From Franconibacter helveticus LMG 23732 (lineage in GTDB: Bacteria; Pseudomonadota; Gammaproteobacteria; Enterobacterales; Enterobacteriaceae), in assembly GCF_000463115.2 (NCBI RefSeq), contig NZ_AWFX01000046.1:19818-83817 (forward strand): DNA of 64,000 nucleotides, written 5' to 3'. Of this stretch, positions 38,489-47,883 are shown piece after piece. The translations under genes were made by a program, and so were the position numbers. A model generated the notes under the pieces. That model was not told the DNA's origin and ran no database searches. It saw only the letters and a program-made list of their open reading frames with translations. Positions within the stretch are counted from its first letter, which is position 1. Each line of letters starts with the position of its first letter.

Positions 38489-38519
38489 TGACGAGTGGTT
38501 TGATAATAACCACTCGTCA
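38489..38519. repeat. Perfect 12-bp inverted repeat between yigL and bioP
   Basis: TGACGAGTGGTT / AACCACTCGTCA around a 7-base TGATAAT loop, 9 bases after the yigL stop and 71 bases before bioP. No T run follows on either side, so it may be an mRNA-end hairpin or an operator. It does not resemble the BirA operator. Confidence 0.6.
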
Positions 38520-38590
38520 ACCAAATAGTGCAACTTTTCACCAGCGCCTTCGCTACAATTGCGCTCTCTTTTTTTTCTGAGACGGGTGCA

Positions 38591-39490
38591 ATGGCATTAC
38601 TGATTATTACCACTATCCTGTGGGCCTTTTCTTTTAGCCTGATTGGCGAATATCTGGCGGGGCAGGTCGACAGCACCTTCTCTGTTCTGATGCGCGTGGG
38701 GCTGGCGGCGCTGGTTTTTCTGCCTTTTCTGCGCACCCGCGGCCAGAGCATAAAAACGCTCAGTCTCTATATGCTGGTAGGCGCGCTGCAACTTGGCGTG
38801 ATGTACCTGTTCAGTTTTCGGGCTTACCTTTACCTCACCGTGTCGGAGTTTTTGCTGTTCACGGTATTCACGCCGCTCTATATCACGCTGATTTATGACG
38901 TGCTGAGTAAGCGCCCGCTTCGCTGGGGTTATGCGTTAAGCGCTGGGCTGGCGGTAGCCGGCGCGGCAATTATCCGCTACGACAAAGTGAGCGATCACTT
39001 CTGGACCGGGTTGCTGCTGGTTCAGTTGGCGAACATCAGCTTCGCTATCGGCATGGTAGGTTACAAACGGCTGATGGAAACGCGCCCGATGCCGCAGCAC
39101 AGCGCCTTTTCCTGGTTCTATCTGGGGGCGTTTCTGGTGGCGGTGGTCGCCTGGTTTACGCTCGGCAACCCGCAGAAGCTGCCCACTACTGACCTGCAAT
39201 GGGGCATCCTCGTGTGGCTGGGCGTGGCGGCTTCAGGGCTGGGATACTTTATGTGGAACTACGGCGCCACCCAGGTAGACGCAGGCACGCTCGGCATTAT
39301 GAACAACGTTCATGTCCCGGCCGGGCTGCTGGTCAACCTGGCTATCTGGCAGGAGCAGCCCCACTGGCCGAGCTTTATTATTGGGGGAGCGGTGATAATG
39401 GCTTCGCTGTGGGTCCATCGGCGTTGGGTCGCTCCGCGCTCTTCACAAACGGCAGATGATCGCAGGCGTGCTGGCGCGCCGAGCGAATAA
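38591..39490 (+). CDS. bioP: Biotin transporter BioP (YigM)
   Basis: BioP is the high-affinity biotin importer of enterobacteria, in the EamA superfamily. The ATG at 38591 gives 299 residues ([24 protein letters not shown]) with ten membrane segments; an upstream extension in the same frame is not conserved. The end of the gene overlaps the convergent metR gene by 113 bases, as in E. coli. Confidence 0.94.
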   Translation: MALLIITTILWAFSFSLIGEYLAGQVDSTFSVLMRVGLAALVFLPFLRTRGQSIKTLSLYMLVGALQLGVMYLFSFRAYLYLTVSEFLLFTVFTPLYITLIYDVLSKRPLRWGYALSAGLAVAGAAIIRYDKVSDHFWTGLLLVQLANISFAIGMVGYKRLMETRPMPQHSAFSWFYLGAFLVAVVAWFTLGNPQKLPTTDLQWGILVWLGVAASGLGYFMWNYGATQVDAGTLGIMNNVHVPAGLLVNLAIWQEQPHWPSFIIGGAVIMASLWVHRRWVAPRSSQTADDRRRAGAPSE

Positions 39491-40331
39491 ACGCTTCCGT
39501 AACCGGCTGGCGCTGTTCGCCATCGCGCACCGCGGCGTACAGCCGGCTCCATAATCCTTCGCCCAGGGTTTTGGTTACGACCAGACCCTGGCGCTCGAAA
39601 CTTTCCACCACCCAGTGCGGCAGCGCGGCGATGCCCATGCGCGCCGACACCATCTGAATCAGCAGCAGCGTGTTATCCACGCTCTTAAGCGAAGGGCTTA
39701 CGCCCGCCGGTTGCAAAAAATGACGCCATACGTCTAAACGGCTGCGCTGCACCGGATAAATCAGCAGCGTTTCGCCAGAAAAATCCTCCGGCGTAATGCG
39801 GGTCATGGCGGCAAGCGGGTGATCGGTCGCCAGCACCAGACGCACTTCAAAATCAAACATTGGCGAATAGTGCAGGCCGCTGCGCGGCAGGATATCGGAT
39901 GTCAGCACGACATCCAGCTCGCCCTGTTGCAGCGCAGGCTGCGGGTCGAACGTCACGCCAGATTTAAAATCCATCTCCACCTGCGGCCACTGGCGGCGAA
40001 AATTCTCAAGCGCCGGAGTGAGCCACTGAATACAACTGTGGCATTCAATGGCGATGCGAAGCTTCGTCTGCTGCGGCTCGTTGCAGGCCTGCAACGCCCG
40101 GCCAATCTGCGGCAACACTTGTTCGGCCAGCTGTAAAAGAATTTCGCCCTGCGGCGTAAAACGCAGCGGCTGGCTTTTACGCACAAACAGCCGGAAACCG
40201 AGCCGCTGTTCAAGATCGCTGAACTGATGAGAAAGAGCGGATTGCGTCTGGTGCAGCGAGGCCGCCGCCGCCGCCAGAGAGCCGCAGTTGCGCAGCGCCT
40301 GAAGCGTTCGCAGGTGTTTTATTTCGATCAT
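39378..40331 (-). CDS. metR: LysR-type regulator MetR
   Basis: MetR activates metE and other methionine genes with homocysteine as co-regulator. The 317-residue protein has the LTTR helix-turn-helix near residues 18-40 ([29 protein letters not shown]) and the usual effector domain. It is divergent from metE and has a MetR site over its own start codon, which fits autorepression. The last 113 bases overlap bioP on the other strand. Confidence 0.96.
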   Translation of the reverse strand: MIEIKHLRTLQALRNCGSLAAAAASLHQTQSALSHQFSDLEQRLGFRLFVRKSQPLRFTPQGEILLQLAEQVLPQIGRALQACNEPQQTKLRIAIECHSCIQWLTPALENFRRQWPQVEMDFKSGVTFDPQPALQQGELDVVLTSDILPRSGLHYSPMFDFEVRLVLATDHPLAAMTRITPEDFSGETLLIYPVQRSRLDVWRHFLQPAGVSPSLKSVDNTLLLIQMVSARMGIAALPHWVVESFERQGLVVTKTLGEGLWSRLYAAVRDGEQRQPVTEAFIRSARQHACDHLPFVKSAERPNADGPTAKPLSPLPQ

Positions 40332-40343
40332 GAAAGTCCTTCA
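40331..40343 (+). promoter_or_regulatory. MetR binding site at the metR start
   Basis: TGAAAGTCCTTCA is a perfect match to the MetR consensus TGAA-N5-TTCA. It begins at the first base of the metR start codon. From there it could block metR, but it is over 300 bases from metE. Confidence 0.65.
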
Positions 40344-40394
40344 CTTCGCCATGAGGAATTTGCGCTTGAGGAATATACAGTACCTGCGGATTAT

Positions 40395-40426
40395 GGATGT
40401 GTAAACATCTGGACGTCCAAACCCGT
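40395..40426. promoter_or_regulatory. Tandem MetJ boxes between metR and metE
   Basis: Four consecutive 8-mers, GGATGTGT, AAACATCT, GGACGTCC and AAACCCGT, match the met-box consensus AGACGTCT at about 5 to 7 positions each, the third best. MetJ with S-adenosylmethionine binds two or more tandem boxes and represses metE and metR. Confidence 0.75.
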
Positions 40427-40540
40427 CATAATTCGTTTTGCAAAAAGGCGGCGACGCAGCGAGTTCCCAGGAGCCTACTCGATAAGTGACTGGGGCAAGC
40501 GAGGAAAGCCAACGCATCTGCAAGTCGAATTATGACGAGT
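40421..40540. repeat. ERIC element in the metE control region
   Basis: A palindromic element of about 120 bases has ERIC landmarks in order: terminal arm CGTCATAATTCG, GCAGCGAGTTCCCAGGAGCC, the diagnostic AAGTGACTGGGGCAAGCG (close to the ERIC consensus AAGTGACTGGGGTGAGCG), AGCCAACGCA, TGCAA and the closing arm CGAATTATGACG. The two arms are perfect inverted copies. Its left end abuts the MetJ boxes and its right end is 112 bases before metE. It is followed by two small hairpins (TCTCCC-CCAC-GGGAGA and ATCCG-N8-CGGAT). Confidence 0.88.
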
Positions 40541-40652
40541 TCTCCCCCACGGGAGAGGATCCGAAATACTACGGATTGATTAAGAGATGGACAGATTCAT
40601 TTTCTGGTATTCGCGCATTGAGCGGATTCATCGTTAAGAGAGGCAGAACATC

Positions 40653-42914
40653 ATGACTATTCATAACCATACCCTCGGATTCCCTCGCGTCGGCCTGCGC
40701 CGCGAACTGAAAAAAGCGCAGGAAAGCTACTGGGCGGGCAATTCCACGCGTGAGGAATTACTGGCGGTGGGCCGCGAACTGCGCGCGCGCCACTGGGAAC
40801 AGCAGAAAGCGGCGGGTGTCGATCTGCTTCCGGTGGGCGACTTTGCCTGGTACGACCATGTTCTGACCACCAGCCTGCTGCTTGGCAACGTGCCGGCTCG
40901 TCATCAGAACGCGGATGGCTCGGTCGACATCGATACCCTGTTTCGCATCGGTCGCGGCCGCGCGCCAACCGGCGAGCCGGCGGCGGCGGCTGAAATGACC
41001 AAATGGTTTAACACCAACTATCACTACATGGTGCCGGAATTCACCAAAGGCCAGCAGTTTAAGCTCGCCTGGACACAACTGCTTGAGGAAGTAGACGAAG
41101 CGCTGGCGCTTGGCCACCACGTTAAGCCTGTTCTGCTGGGGCCGGTTACCTATCTGTGGCTCGGTAAAGTGAAGGGCGAGCAGTTCGACCGCCTTTCGCT
41201 TCTTGGCGACATCGTGCCGGTTTATCAACAGGTCCTGGCGGAGCTCGCGAAGCGCGGCATTCAGTGGGTGCAGATTGACGAGCCCGCGCTGGTGCTGGAG
41301 CTGCCGCAGGCGTGGCTGGAAGCGTTCAAACCCGCCTATGAGGCGCTTACGGGCCAAACCAAACTGCTGCTCACCACCTATTTTGAAGGCGTGACGGCAA
41401 ACCTTGAGACCATCGCCGCGTTGCCGGTGCAGGGGCTGCACGTTGACCTGATTCATGGCAAAGATGATGTTAACGAACTGCATCGCCGCCTGCCTGCCGA
41501 ATGGCTGCTTTCCGCAGGCGTAGTGAATGGCCGCAATGTCTGGCGCGCGGATCTCTCAGGAAAATATGCGCAGCTTAAAGATCTGGCGGGCAAACGCGAA
41601 CTGTGGGTCGGATCGTCCTGCTCGCTGCTGCACAGCCCTATCGATCTTAGCGTGGAAACCCGTCTCGATGACGAAGTGAAAAGCTGGTTCGCCTTCGCGC
41701 TGCAAAAATGTCAGGAACTGGCGCTGCTGCGCGACGCCCTGAACAGCGGCGACACGGCGAAAATTGACCAGTGGAGCGCGCCGATCCAGGCTCGCCGCCA
41801 TTCCGCTCGCGTTCACAATCCGCAGGTCGGCAAGCGTCTTGCGGCTATCACGGCGGCGGACAGCCAGCGCGCCCATGCATACCCGCTGCGCGCCGAAGCC
41901 CAGCGCGCCCGCTTTAAACTGCCGGACTGGCCGACCACGACCATCGGCTCTTTCCCACAAACAACAGAGATCCGCGGCCTGCGCCTGGATTTCAAAAAAG
42001 GCAATCTGGACGCGAACCATTACCGTACCGGCATTGCTGAGCATATTAAGCAGGCCATTGCCGAGCAGGAGCGGCTGGGGCTGGATGTGCTGGTGCATGG
42101 CGAAGCCGAACGTAACGACATGGTGGAATATTTTGGCGAGCACCTGGATGGCTTTGTCTTTACGCAAAATGGCTGGGTGCAGAGCTACGGCTCCCGCTGC
42201 GTGAAGCCGCCGGTGGTTATTGGCGATGTGAGCCGCCCGGAGCCGATCACCGTAGAATGGGCAAAGTATGCCCAGTCGCTGACTGACAAGCCTGTGAAAG
42301 GGATGCTGACCGGCCCGGTGACCATCCTCTGCTGGTCTTTCCCGCGCGAGGATGTCTCTCGCGAGACCATCGCTAAGCAGATTGCGCTGGCGCTGCGTGA
42401 TGAAGTGGCGGATCTGGAAGCGGCTGGCATCGGCATCATTCAGATTGACGAGCCGGCGCTGCGTGAAGGGCTGCCGCTCAAGCGCAGCGACTGGGACGCG
42501 TATCTGGCATGGGCAGTGGAAGCTTTCCGCCTGAATGCCGCAGTAGCGAAAGATGAAACCCAGATCCACACCCATATGTGTTACTGCGAGTTCAACGACA
42601 TCATGGACTCCATTGCCGCGCTGGATGCCGACGTTATCACCATTGAGACTTCGCGTTCGGATATGGAACTACTGGAGTCGTTCGAAGAGTTCGAGTACCC
42701 GAATGAAATTGGGCCAGGCGTGTATGACATTCACTCGCCGAACGTGCCGAGCGTGGAATGGATAGAGGCGCTGCTGAAAAAAGCGGCCCAGCGCGTGCCG
42801 CAGGAGCGTTTATGGGTTAACCCGGACTGCGGGCTGAAAACCCGCGGCTGGCCGGAAACCCGCGCGGCGCTTGCCAACATGGTGAAAGCGGCGCAGAACC
42901 TGCGTCAGGCATAG
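40653..42914 (+). CDS. metE: Cobalamin-independent methionine synthase MetE
   Basis: MetE moves a methyl group from 5-methyltetrahydropteroyltriglutamate to homocysteine without vitamin B12. The 753 residues match E. coli MetE in length. The N-terminus [21 protein letters not shown] and the catalytic C-terminal half are conserved; zinc ligands are His and Cys in HTHMCYCEF near 641-643, Glu in ETSRSDM and Cys in [11 protein letters not shown] near 726. AGAGAGG lies 10 bases before the ATG. Confidence 0.98.
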   Translation: MTIHNHTLGFPRVGLRRELKKAQESYWAGNSTREELLAVGRELRARHWEQQKAAGVDLLPVGDFAWYDHVLTTSLLLGNVPARHQNADGSVDIDTLFRIGRGRAPTGEPAAAAEMTKWFNTNYHYMVPEFTKGQQFKLAWTQLLEEVDEALALGHHVKPVLLGPVTYLWLGKVKGEQFDRLSLLGDIVPVYQQVLAELAKRGIQWVQIDEPALVLELPQAWLEAFKPAYEALTGQTKLLLTTYFEGVTANLETIAALPVQGLHVDLIHGKDDVNELHRRLPAEWLLSAGVVNGRNVWRADLSGKYAQLKDLAGKRELWVGSSCSLLHSPIDLSVETRLDDEVKSWFAFALQKCQELALLRDALNSGDTAKIDQWSAPIQARRHSARVHNPQVGKRLAAITAADSQRAHAYPLRAEAQRARFKLPDWPTTTIGSFPQTTEIRGLRLDFKKGNLDANHYRTGIAEHIKQAIAEQERLGLDVLVHGEAERNDMVEYFGEHLDGFVFTQNGWVQSYGSRCVKPPVVIGDVSRPEPITVEWAKYAQSLTDKPVKGMLTGPVTILCWSFPREDVSRETIAKQIALALRDEVADLEAAGIGIIQIDEPALREGLPLKRSDWDAYLAWAVEAFRLNAAVAKDETQIHTHMCYCEFNDIMDSIAALDADVITIETSRSDMELLESFEEFEYPNEIGPGVYDIHSPNVPSVEWIEALLKKAAQRVPQERLWVNPDCGLKTRGWPETRAALANMVKAAQNLRQA

Positions 42915-42972
42915 GTTTTATTTTGCTGGCGAGGCGCTTCGCCGTCTGCCTGAAGTGAAGCCTGAAAAGAAA

Positions 42973-42995
42973 ATCGCCCGGTGTTGCCGGGCGAT
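42973..42995. terminator. Bidirectional terminator between metE and ysgA
   Basis: ATCGCCCGG / CCGGGCGAT with a 5-base loop. The AAAAGAAA on the left gives a T run for the minus-strand gene; CTATTTATCCTTTTTT on the right serves metE. Confidence 0.75.
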
Positions 42996-42999
42996 CTAT

Positions 43000-43824
43000 T
43001 TATCCTTTTTTCGCGCCGTAGCGCGTGAACCACTCCAGCATGCGCTGCCAGCCATCTTTTGCCGATTCGGCATGATAGCTCGGCCGGTAATCCGCATTAA
43101 AGGCATGTCCCGCTTCGGGATAGACAATGATTTCAGCATTGGCGTTAGCCGCCCGCAGCGCCTGGCGCATGGTTTCCACCGTATCCAGCGGAATGCCGGT
43201 ATCCTTCGCGCCATACAGTCCAAGCACCGGCGCGTTGAGGTCGGTCGCCACATCCACCGGATGCTTTGGCGAATTCAGCGTCTTATCGCCCAGCAATTTG
43301 CCATACCAGGCCACTGCGGCTTTCAGCTGCGGATTATGCGCGGCGTAAAGCCAGCTAATACGTCCGCCCCAGCAAAAGCCGGTGATCAGCAGACGATGCG
43401 CATCTCCACCGTTGCGCGCGGCCCAGTTGGCGACGTGATCGAGGTCCGCCAGCACCTGCGCGTCTGGCACTTTCGATACCAGATTGCTTAAGAGCGTGGA
43501 AATGTCTTTGTAATCATTCGGGTCGCCCTGGCGGAAATAGAGTTCCGGCGCGACGGCCAGATACCCTTCCAGCGCCAGACGGCGGCAAATATCGCGAATG
43601 TGCTCATGTACGCCGAAAATCTCCTGCACCACGATAACCACCGGCAGCGGGCCGTCGGCATGTTTCGGGCGGGCGTGATAAGCGGGCATATTATCGCCCT
43701 GTGAAGGAATGGACGTTTCGCCTGCCAGAATGGCATCTTCCGGCGTGTGAACTACCGTTGAAGCAACGGGAGAAACTGACGGGGCAAAACCCGGCTTGTC
43801 GTTTGTTGTTGTGTTACTGGTCAT
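43000..43824 (-). CDS. ysgA: Dienelactone hydrolase family protein YsgA
   Basis: An alpha/beta-hydrolase of the dienelactone hydrolase type with 274 residues. The nucleophile is the cysteine in ITGFCWGGR near residue 150, with the histidine in YPEAGHAFNADYRPSYH near 232, and VVQEIFGVHEHIRD near 65 is the family signature. The ATG at 43824 has GGAG 6 bases upstream; a longer frame from 43884 is not conserved. The substrate in enterobacteria is unknown. Confidence 0.92.
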   Translation of the reverse strand: MTSNTTTNDKPGFAPSVSPVASTVVHTPEDAILAGETSIPSQGDNMPAYHARPKHADGPLPVVIVVQEIFGVHEHIRDICRRLALEGYLAVAPELYFRQGDPNDYKDISTLLSNLVSKVPDAQVLADLDHVANWAARNGGDAHRLLITGFCWGGRISWLYAAHNPQLKAAVAWYGKLLGDKTLNSPKHPVDVATDLNAPVLGLYGAKDTGIPLDTVETMRQALRAANANAEIIVYPEAGHAFNADYRPSYHAESAKDGWQRMLEWFTRYGAKKG

Positions 43825-43939
43825 GGCATTCTCCGTACCCTTTTTAGCGCATCCGATAACTATAGCCTGCGATGGTGGATTCACCGTTGAACAAAAACGG
43901 TTCGGGTGAAAGAGAAAGTTATCATTGCTCGCTGAAAAG

Positions 43940-43955
43940 TGTGACTATCATCACT
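43940..43955 (+). promoter_or_regulatory. Distal CRP site of udp
   Basis: TGTGACTATCATCACT is a good CRP site (TGTGA-N6-TCACT). It is centred 52 bases upstream of the second site, which would put it near -93.5. Confidence 0.8.
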
Positions 43956-43991
43956 AATTAATGGAAAAATCATGCAAGCCATTTATATCAA

Positions 43992-44007
43992 AGTGAATCC
44001 TGTCACG
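43992..44007 (+). promoter_or_regulatory. Proximal CRP site of udp
   Basis: AGTGAATCCTGTCACG contains GTGA-N6-TCAC. With TGTAAA at 44027-44032 as the -10 box, its centre is near -41.5 of a start around 44041. This class II site plus the distal site is the layout of CRP/CytR-controlled promoters, where CytR binds between the two. Confidence 0.75.
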
Positions 44008-44079
44008 AAAAAGGGCGAGCAGCTTCTGTAAAGTGCCGTTTTACTTCTTCTGACCAACCGACCCACAGAGGAGTCTTTT

Positions 44080-44841
44080 ATGTCCAGGTCTGACGTTTTT
44101 CATCTTGGCCTTACCAAAACCGATTTGCAGGGGGCCACGCTTGCTATCGTGCCGGGTGACCCGGAGCGCGTGGAGAAAATCGCTGCGCTGATGGAAAACC
44201 CGGTTAAGCTCGCTTCGCACCGTGAATTTACGACCTGGCGCGCCGAGCTGGATGGCAAAGCCGTTGTTGTCTGTTCTACCGGTATCGGCGGCCCGTCTAC
44301 CTCTATCGCGGTGGAAGAGCTGGCGCAACTGGGTATTCGTACCTTCCTGCGCATCGGCACCACGGGCGCCATTCAGCCTCATATCAATGTCGGCGACGTG
44401 CTGGTTACCACGGCCTCTGTTCGTCTGGATGGCGCGAGCCTGCACTTTGCGCCGATGGAATACCCGGCGGTTGCAGATTTCGCATGCACCACCGCGCTGG
44501 TAGAAGCGGCGAAATCCGTAGGCGCGACCACCCATGTTGGCGTAACCGCCTCTTCAGACACCTTCTATCCCGGGCAGGAGCGTTACGACACCTTCTCCGG
44601 CCGCGTAGTCAGCCGCTTTAAAGGATCTATGGAAGAGTGGCAGGCGATGGGCGTCATGAACTATGAGATGGAGTCCGCCACGCTGCTGACCATGTGTTCA
44701 AGCCAGGGGCTTCGCGCCGGCATGGTGGCGGGCGTTATCGTCAACCGCACCCAGCAGGAAATTCCGAACGCGGAAACCATGAAGCAGACCGAGAGCCACG
44801 CGGTGAAGATCGTGGTCGAAGCGGCGCGCCGCTTGATTTAA
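44080..44841 (+). CDS. udp: Uridine phosphorylase Udp
   Basis: Udp splits uridine with phosphate to uracil and ribose-1-phosphate. The 253-residue protein has the nucleoside phosphorylase family motifs [14 protein letters not shown] near residue 26, [20 protein letters not shown] near 67-86, RIGTTGAIQ near 92 and [10 protein letters not shown] near 194. AGGAG lies 6 bases before the ATG. The paired CRP sites upstream fit induction in absence of glucose. Confidence 0.97.
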   Translation: MSRSDVFHLGLTKTDLQGATLAIVPGDPERVEKIAALMENPVKLASHREFTTWRAELDGKAVVVCSTGIGGPSTSIAVEELAQLGIRTFLRIGTTGAIQPHINVGDVLVTTASVRLDGASLHFAPMEYPAVADFACTTALVEAAKSVGATTHVGVTASSDTFYPGQERYDTFSGRVVSRFKGSMEEWQAMGVMNYEMESATLLTMCSSQGLRAGMVAGVIVNRTQQEIPNAETMKQTESHAVKIVVEAARRLI

Positions 44842-44849
44842 TCCCCCTC

Positions 44850-44874
44850 AGGCCGACATATGTCGGCCTTTTTG
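44850..44874 (+). terminator. Terminator after udp
   Basis: AGGCCGACAT / ATGTCGGCCT is a near-perfect palindromic stem followed by TTTTTG, 9 bases after the udp stop. Confidence 0.88.
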
Positions 44875-44982
44875 CGCGATTTCTCGCAGGAATGGCGCGC
44901 CTTACAGAAAAACGCTTCCCGTCTGGACATCTGTACAGCACAATCGCTGCTGGCGTAAGTAGCCGTTCAGGCAGGAGGCGTT

Positions 44983-46416
44983 GTGGAAAGCTCATATTTT
45001 TTGTTGGCGATAATCGCGCTGGCGGGCGTGCTGGTAGGCTGGTTGATAGCAAGCCAGCGGGCGGCGCAACAGAGGGCGGAACTGCTGGCAGAACAGCGCG
45101 ATATTTACGGCGAACTGAGCGCCACGAAAGCCTCGCTTGAGCAAAGCCAGCACTGGCGCGACGAATGCGAACTCCTCAATAACGAACTGCGCAGCCTGCG
45201 GGAGATCAACAGCTCGCTTGAATCTGACCTGCGCGAAGTCACCACCCGTCTTGAATCCACGCAACTGCACGCTGAAGAAAAAATTCGTCAGATGATGAAC
45301 AGCGAGCAGCGCCTGAGCGAGCAGTTTGAAAACCTCGCCAACCGCATTTTTGAACAGAGCAACCGTCGGGTGGAGGAGCAGAACCGCCAGAGCCTGAACG
45401 GGCTGTTGACGCCGCTTCGCGAGCAGCTCGACGGCTTTCGCCGCCAGGTGCAGGAAAGCTTCGGTCAGGAAGCGCGCGAGCGTCATACGCTGGCGCACGA
45501 AATCCGCAATCTGCAACAGTTGAACACGCAAATGGCCCAGGAGGCGATAAACCTTACGCGTGCGCTGAAAGGCGACAATAAAGCGCAGGGTAACTGGGGC
45601 GAAGTGGTGCTGTCGCGCGTGCTTGAAGCGTCCGGCCTGCGCGAAGGGCATGAATATGAAATGCAGGTCAATATTCAACTCGCCGACCGCAGCCGCATGC
45701 AGCCGGACGTGATCGTGCGTCTGCCGCAAGGCAAAGATGTGGTTATCGACGCCAAAATGACGCTGGTGGCTTATGAACGCTACTTTAATGCTGAAGATGA
45801 TTACACCCGCGACCTGGCGCTTAACGAACATATCGCTTCTGTTCGCAACCATATCCGGCTGCTGGGCCGTAAAGATTACCAGCAGTTGCCGGGGCTACGC
45901 TCGCTGGACTACGTGCTGATGTTTATTCCGGTCGAGCCCGCTTTCCTGCTGGCTATCGACCAGCAACCGGAACTTATCAACGAGGCGCTGAAAAATAACA
46001 TTATGCTGGTCAGCCCAACGACCTTGCTGGTGGCGCTTCGCACGATCTCCAATCTCTGGCGCTATGAACATCAGAGCCGCAACGCCCAGCTCATCGCCGA
46101 ACGGGCCAGCCGTCTTTATGACAAGATGCGCCTGTTTGTGGATGACATGACGGCCATTGGCCAGTGCCTTGATAAAGCGGGCGACAGCTATCGTCAGGCC
46201 ATGAAAAAGCTCGCCTCCGGGCGGGGTAATTTGCTGGTCCAGGCGGAAGCTTTCCGTTCGCTCGGCGTGGAAATTAAACGCGAGATTAATCCGGATTTAG
46301 CCGAGCAGGCCCGCCAGGAAGAGGAAGCATGGCCGTTGCCGGATGGGCAGAATGCGTCAAAGGACGCTATAAATGACAATAGCTTAACGGCTTACCGCGC
46401 CGCGGGCGAAAGCTAA
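44983..46416 (+). CDS. rmuC: DNA recombination protein RmuC
   Basis: RmuC limits recombination at inverted repeats; its core resembles a restriction-type nuclease. The 477-residue protein has one N-terminal membrane helix (residues 4-25), a long coiled coil (about 30-170), and the RmuC domain with GNWGEVVLSRVLEASGLREG, QPDVIVRLPQGKDVVIDAKMTL near 240-262 (a PD-(D/E)xK-like core) and LLVALRTISNLWRYE. GTG is preceded by AGGAGG at a good distance. Confidence 0.94.
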   Translation: MESSYFLLAIIALAGVLVGWLIASQRAAQQRAELLAEQRDIYGELSATKASLEQSQHWRDECELLNNELRSLREINSSLESDLREVTTRLESTQLHAEEKIRQMMNSEQRLSEQFENLANRIFEQSNRRVEEQNRQSLNGLLTPLREQLDGFRRQVQESFGQEARERHTLAHEIRNLQQLNTQMAQEAINLTRALKGDNKAQGNWGEVVLSRVLEASGLREGHEYEMQVNIQLADRSRMQPDVIVRLPQGKDVVIDAKMTLVAYERYFNAEDDYTRDLALNEHIASVRNHIRLLGRKDYQQLPGLRSLDYVLMFIPVEPAFLLAIDQQPELINEALKNNIMLVSPTTLLVALRTISNLWRYEHQSRNAQLIAERASRLYDKMRLFVDDMTAIGQCLDKAGDSYRQAMKKLASGRGNLLVQAEAFRSLGVEIKREINPDLAEQARQEEEAWPLPDGQNASKDAINDNSLTAYRAAGES

Positions 46417-46506
46417 GAGGCCGCTTAGCGGCGGCCTTGAAGCATAGGGCAAACGCGCCCAATCTGTTACACTTCACGAACATTTTCTTGATAAGCAGGC
46501 ACTGAG

Positions 46507-47262
46507 ATGGTTGAAGATTCACAAGAAACAACGCACTTTGGCTTCCAGACTGTAGCGAAAACGGAAAAAGCCGATAAAGTCGCGCAGGTGTTTCATTCTG
46601 TGGCCGCGAAATACGACATCATGAACGACCTGATGTCTTTTGGCATTCATCGTCTGTGGAAGCGCTTTACGATTGACTGTAGCGGCGTGCGTCGCGGGCA
46701 GAGCGTGCTGGATCTCGCTGGCGGCACGGGCGACCTGACCGCTAAATTCTCCCGCCTGGTGGGCGAGAGCGGTCGGGTAGTGCTGGCGGACATCAACGAC
46801 TCGATGCTGAAAATGGGCCGCGAAAAGCTGCGCAATACCGGCGTGGTCGGCAACGTCGAGTATGTCCAAGCGAATGCCGAAGCGCTGCCTTTCCCCGATA
46901 ACACCTTCGACTGCATCACTATCTCTTTTGGTTTGCGTAACGTAACCGACAAAGAAAAAGCGCTGCGTTCTATGTTCCGCGTACTGAAGCCGGGCGGCCG
47001 TCTGCTGGTGCTGGAATTTTCCAAACCCACCATCGAACCGCTTAGCAAAGCTTATGATGCCTACTCTTTTCATGTTCTGCCGCGCGTAGGCGAAATGGTA
47101 GCGAACGATGCAGAGAGCTATCGCTACCTGGCAGAGTCTATCCGCATGCATCCCGATCAGGATACGCTCAAGGCGATGATGGAAGATGCAGGCTTTGAAA
47201 GTGTGAATTACTACAATATGACCGGCGGCATCGTGGCGCTGCATCGCGGCTACAAGTTCTGA
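46507..47262 (+). CDS. ubiE: Ubiquinone/menaquinone C-methyltransferase UbiE
   Basis: UbiE methylates the ring of both demethylmenaquinone and the ubiquinone precursor DDMQ. The 251-residue protein has the SAM-binding motif [15 protein letters not shown] near residue 67-81, the signature [19 protein letters not shown] near 38-56, and [16 protein letters not shown] near 137. It starts the ubiE-ubiJ-ubiB operon. Confidence 0.97.
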   Translation: MVEDSQETTHFGFQTVAKTEKADKVAQVFHSVAAKYDIMNDLMSFGIHRLWKRFTIDCSGVRRGQSVLDLAGGTGDLTAKFSRLVGESGRVVLADINDSMLKMGREKLRNTGVVGNVEYVQANAEALPFPDNTFDCITISFGLRNVTDKEKALRSMFRVLKPGGRLLVLEFSKPTIEPLSKAYDAYSFHVLPRVGEMVANDAESYRYLAESIRMHPDQDTLKAMMEDAGFESVNYYNMTGGIVALHRGYKF

Positions 47263-47277
47263 CAAAGGAGGTAGCGG

Positions 47278-47883
47278 ATGCCATTCACACCCCTTATTAC
47301 GGCGGGCATAGAGGGCGTGCTTAATACGTTTCTTTATCGCGAGCAGGCGCTGAAAGGCGCTCGTCAGCGCTTACAGGGAAAGGTATTGCGGGTGGTGCTG
47401 AAGGAGTTTTCCGCGCCGCTGGTGCTGTCGTTCAGTGAAAAACAGCTGGACGTTTTGAGCCAGTGGGAAGGCGAGGCGGACTGCTCGGTCATTACCCGGC
47501 TGTCGGTGCTGCCTAAGTTGCAGGACAGGCAGCAGCTGACTGTGCTTATTCGCAGCGGCGAACTGGAAGTGCAGGGCGATTTGCAGGTGGTACAAAACTT
47601 TGTCGCGCTGCTGGATTTAGCGGAGTTTGACCCGGCAGAGGTGCTTGCGCCCTACACGGGCGATATCGCCGCTGAAGGCATCAGCAAAATAGTGCGCCGT
47701 GGCGGTTCCCTGCTTAAAAAAGGGTTTAGCCGCAATCAGCAATACCTGGCGGAGACCCTGACCGAAGAGTGGCGAGTCGCGCCAGGAAGCCTTGAAGTGG
47801 CCTGGTTTTCTGAGGAGATCGCGGCAGTTGAGCGCTCCGTTGACGCATTAACCAAACGGCTGGATAAACTGGAGGGCAAATGA
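47278..47883 (+). CDS. ubiJ: Ubiquinone biosynthesis accessory factor UbiJ
   Basis: UbiJ is a lipid-binding SCP2-domain protein that with UbiK holds ubiquinone intermediates in the soluble Ubi complex. The 201 residues have the SCP2 fold in the first 115 and a helical C-terminus that ends in a coiled coil ([19 protein letters not shown]). AAAGGAGG lies 8 bases before the ATG. The stop overlaps ubiB by four bases. In E. coli an sRNA, EsrE, is reported from the 3' part of this gene; this was not verified here. Confidence 0.93.
   Translation: MPFTPLITAGIEGVLNTFLYREQALKGARQRLQGKVLRVVLKEFSAPLVLSFSEKQLDVLSQWEGEADCSVITRLSVLPKLQDRQQLTVLIRSGELEVQGDLQVVQNFVALLDLAEFDPAEVLAPYTGDIAAEGISKIVRRGGSLLKKGFSRNQQYLAETLTEEWRVAPGSLEVAWFSEEIAAVERSVDALTKRLDKLEGK

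Noticed and set aside
38489..38519. BirA operator before bioP
   Set aside because: The biotin operator has arms TTGTAAACC / GGTTTACAA about 15 bases apart. The repeat here has different arms and a 7-base loop.
40440..40560. Possible cobalamin or other riboswitch in the metE leader
   Set aside because: The conserved-looking block with GACTGGGG and AGCCAACGCA first suggested a riboswitch, which would be attractive for metE, but the order of motifs and the perfect terminal arms identify an ERIC repeat, and the B12-box is absent.
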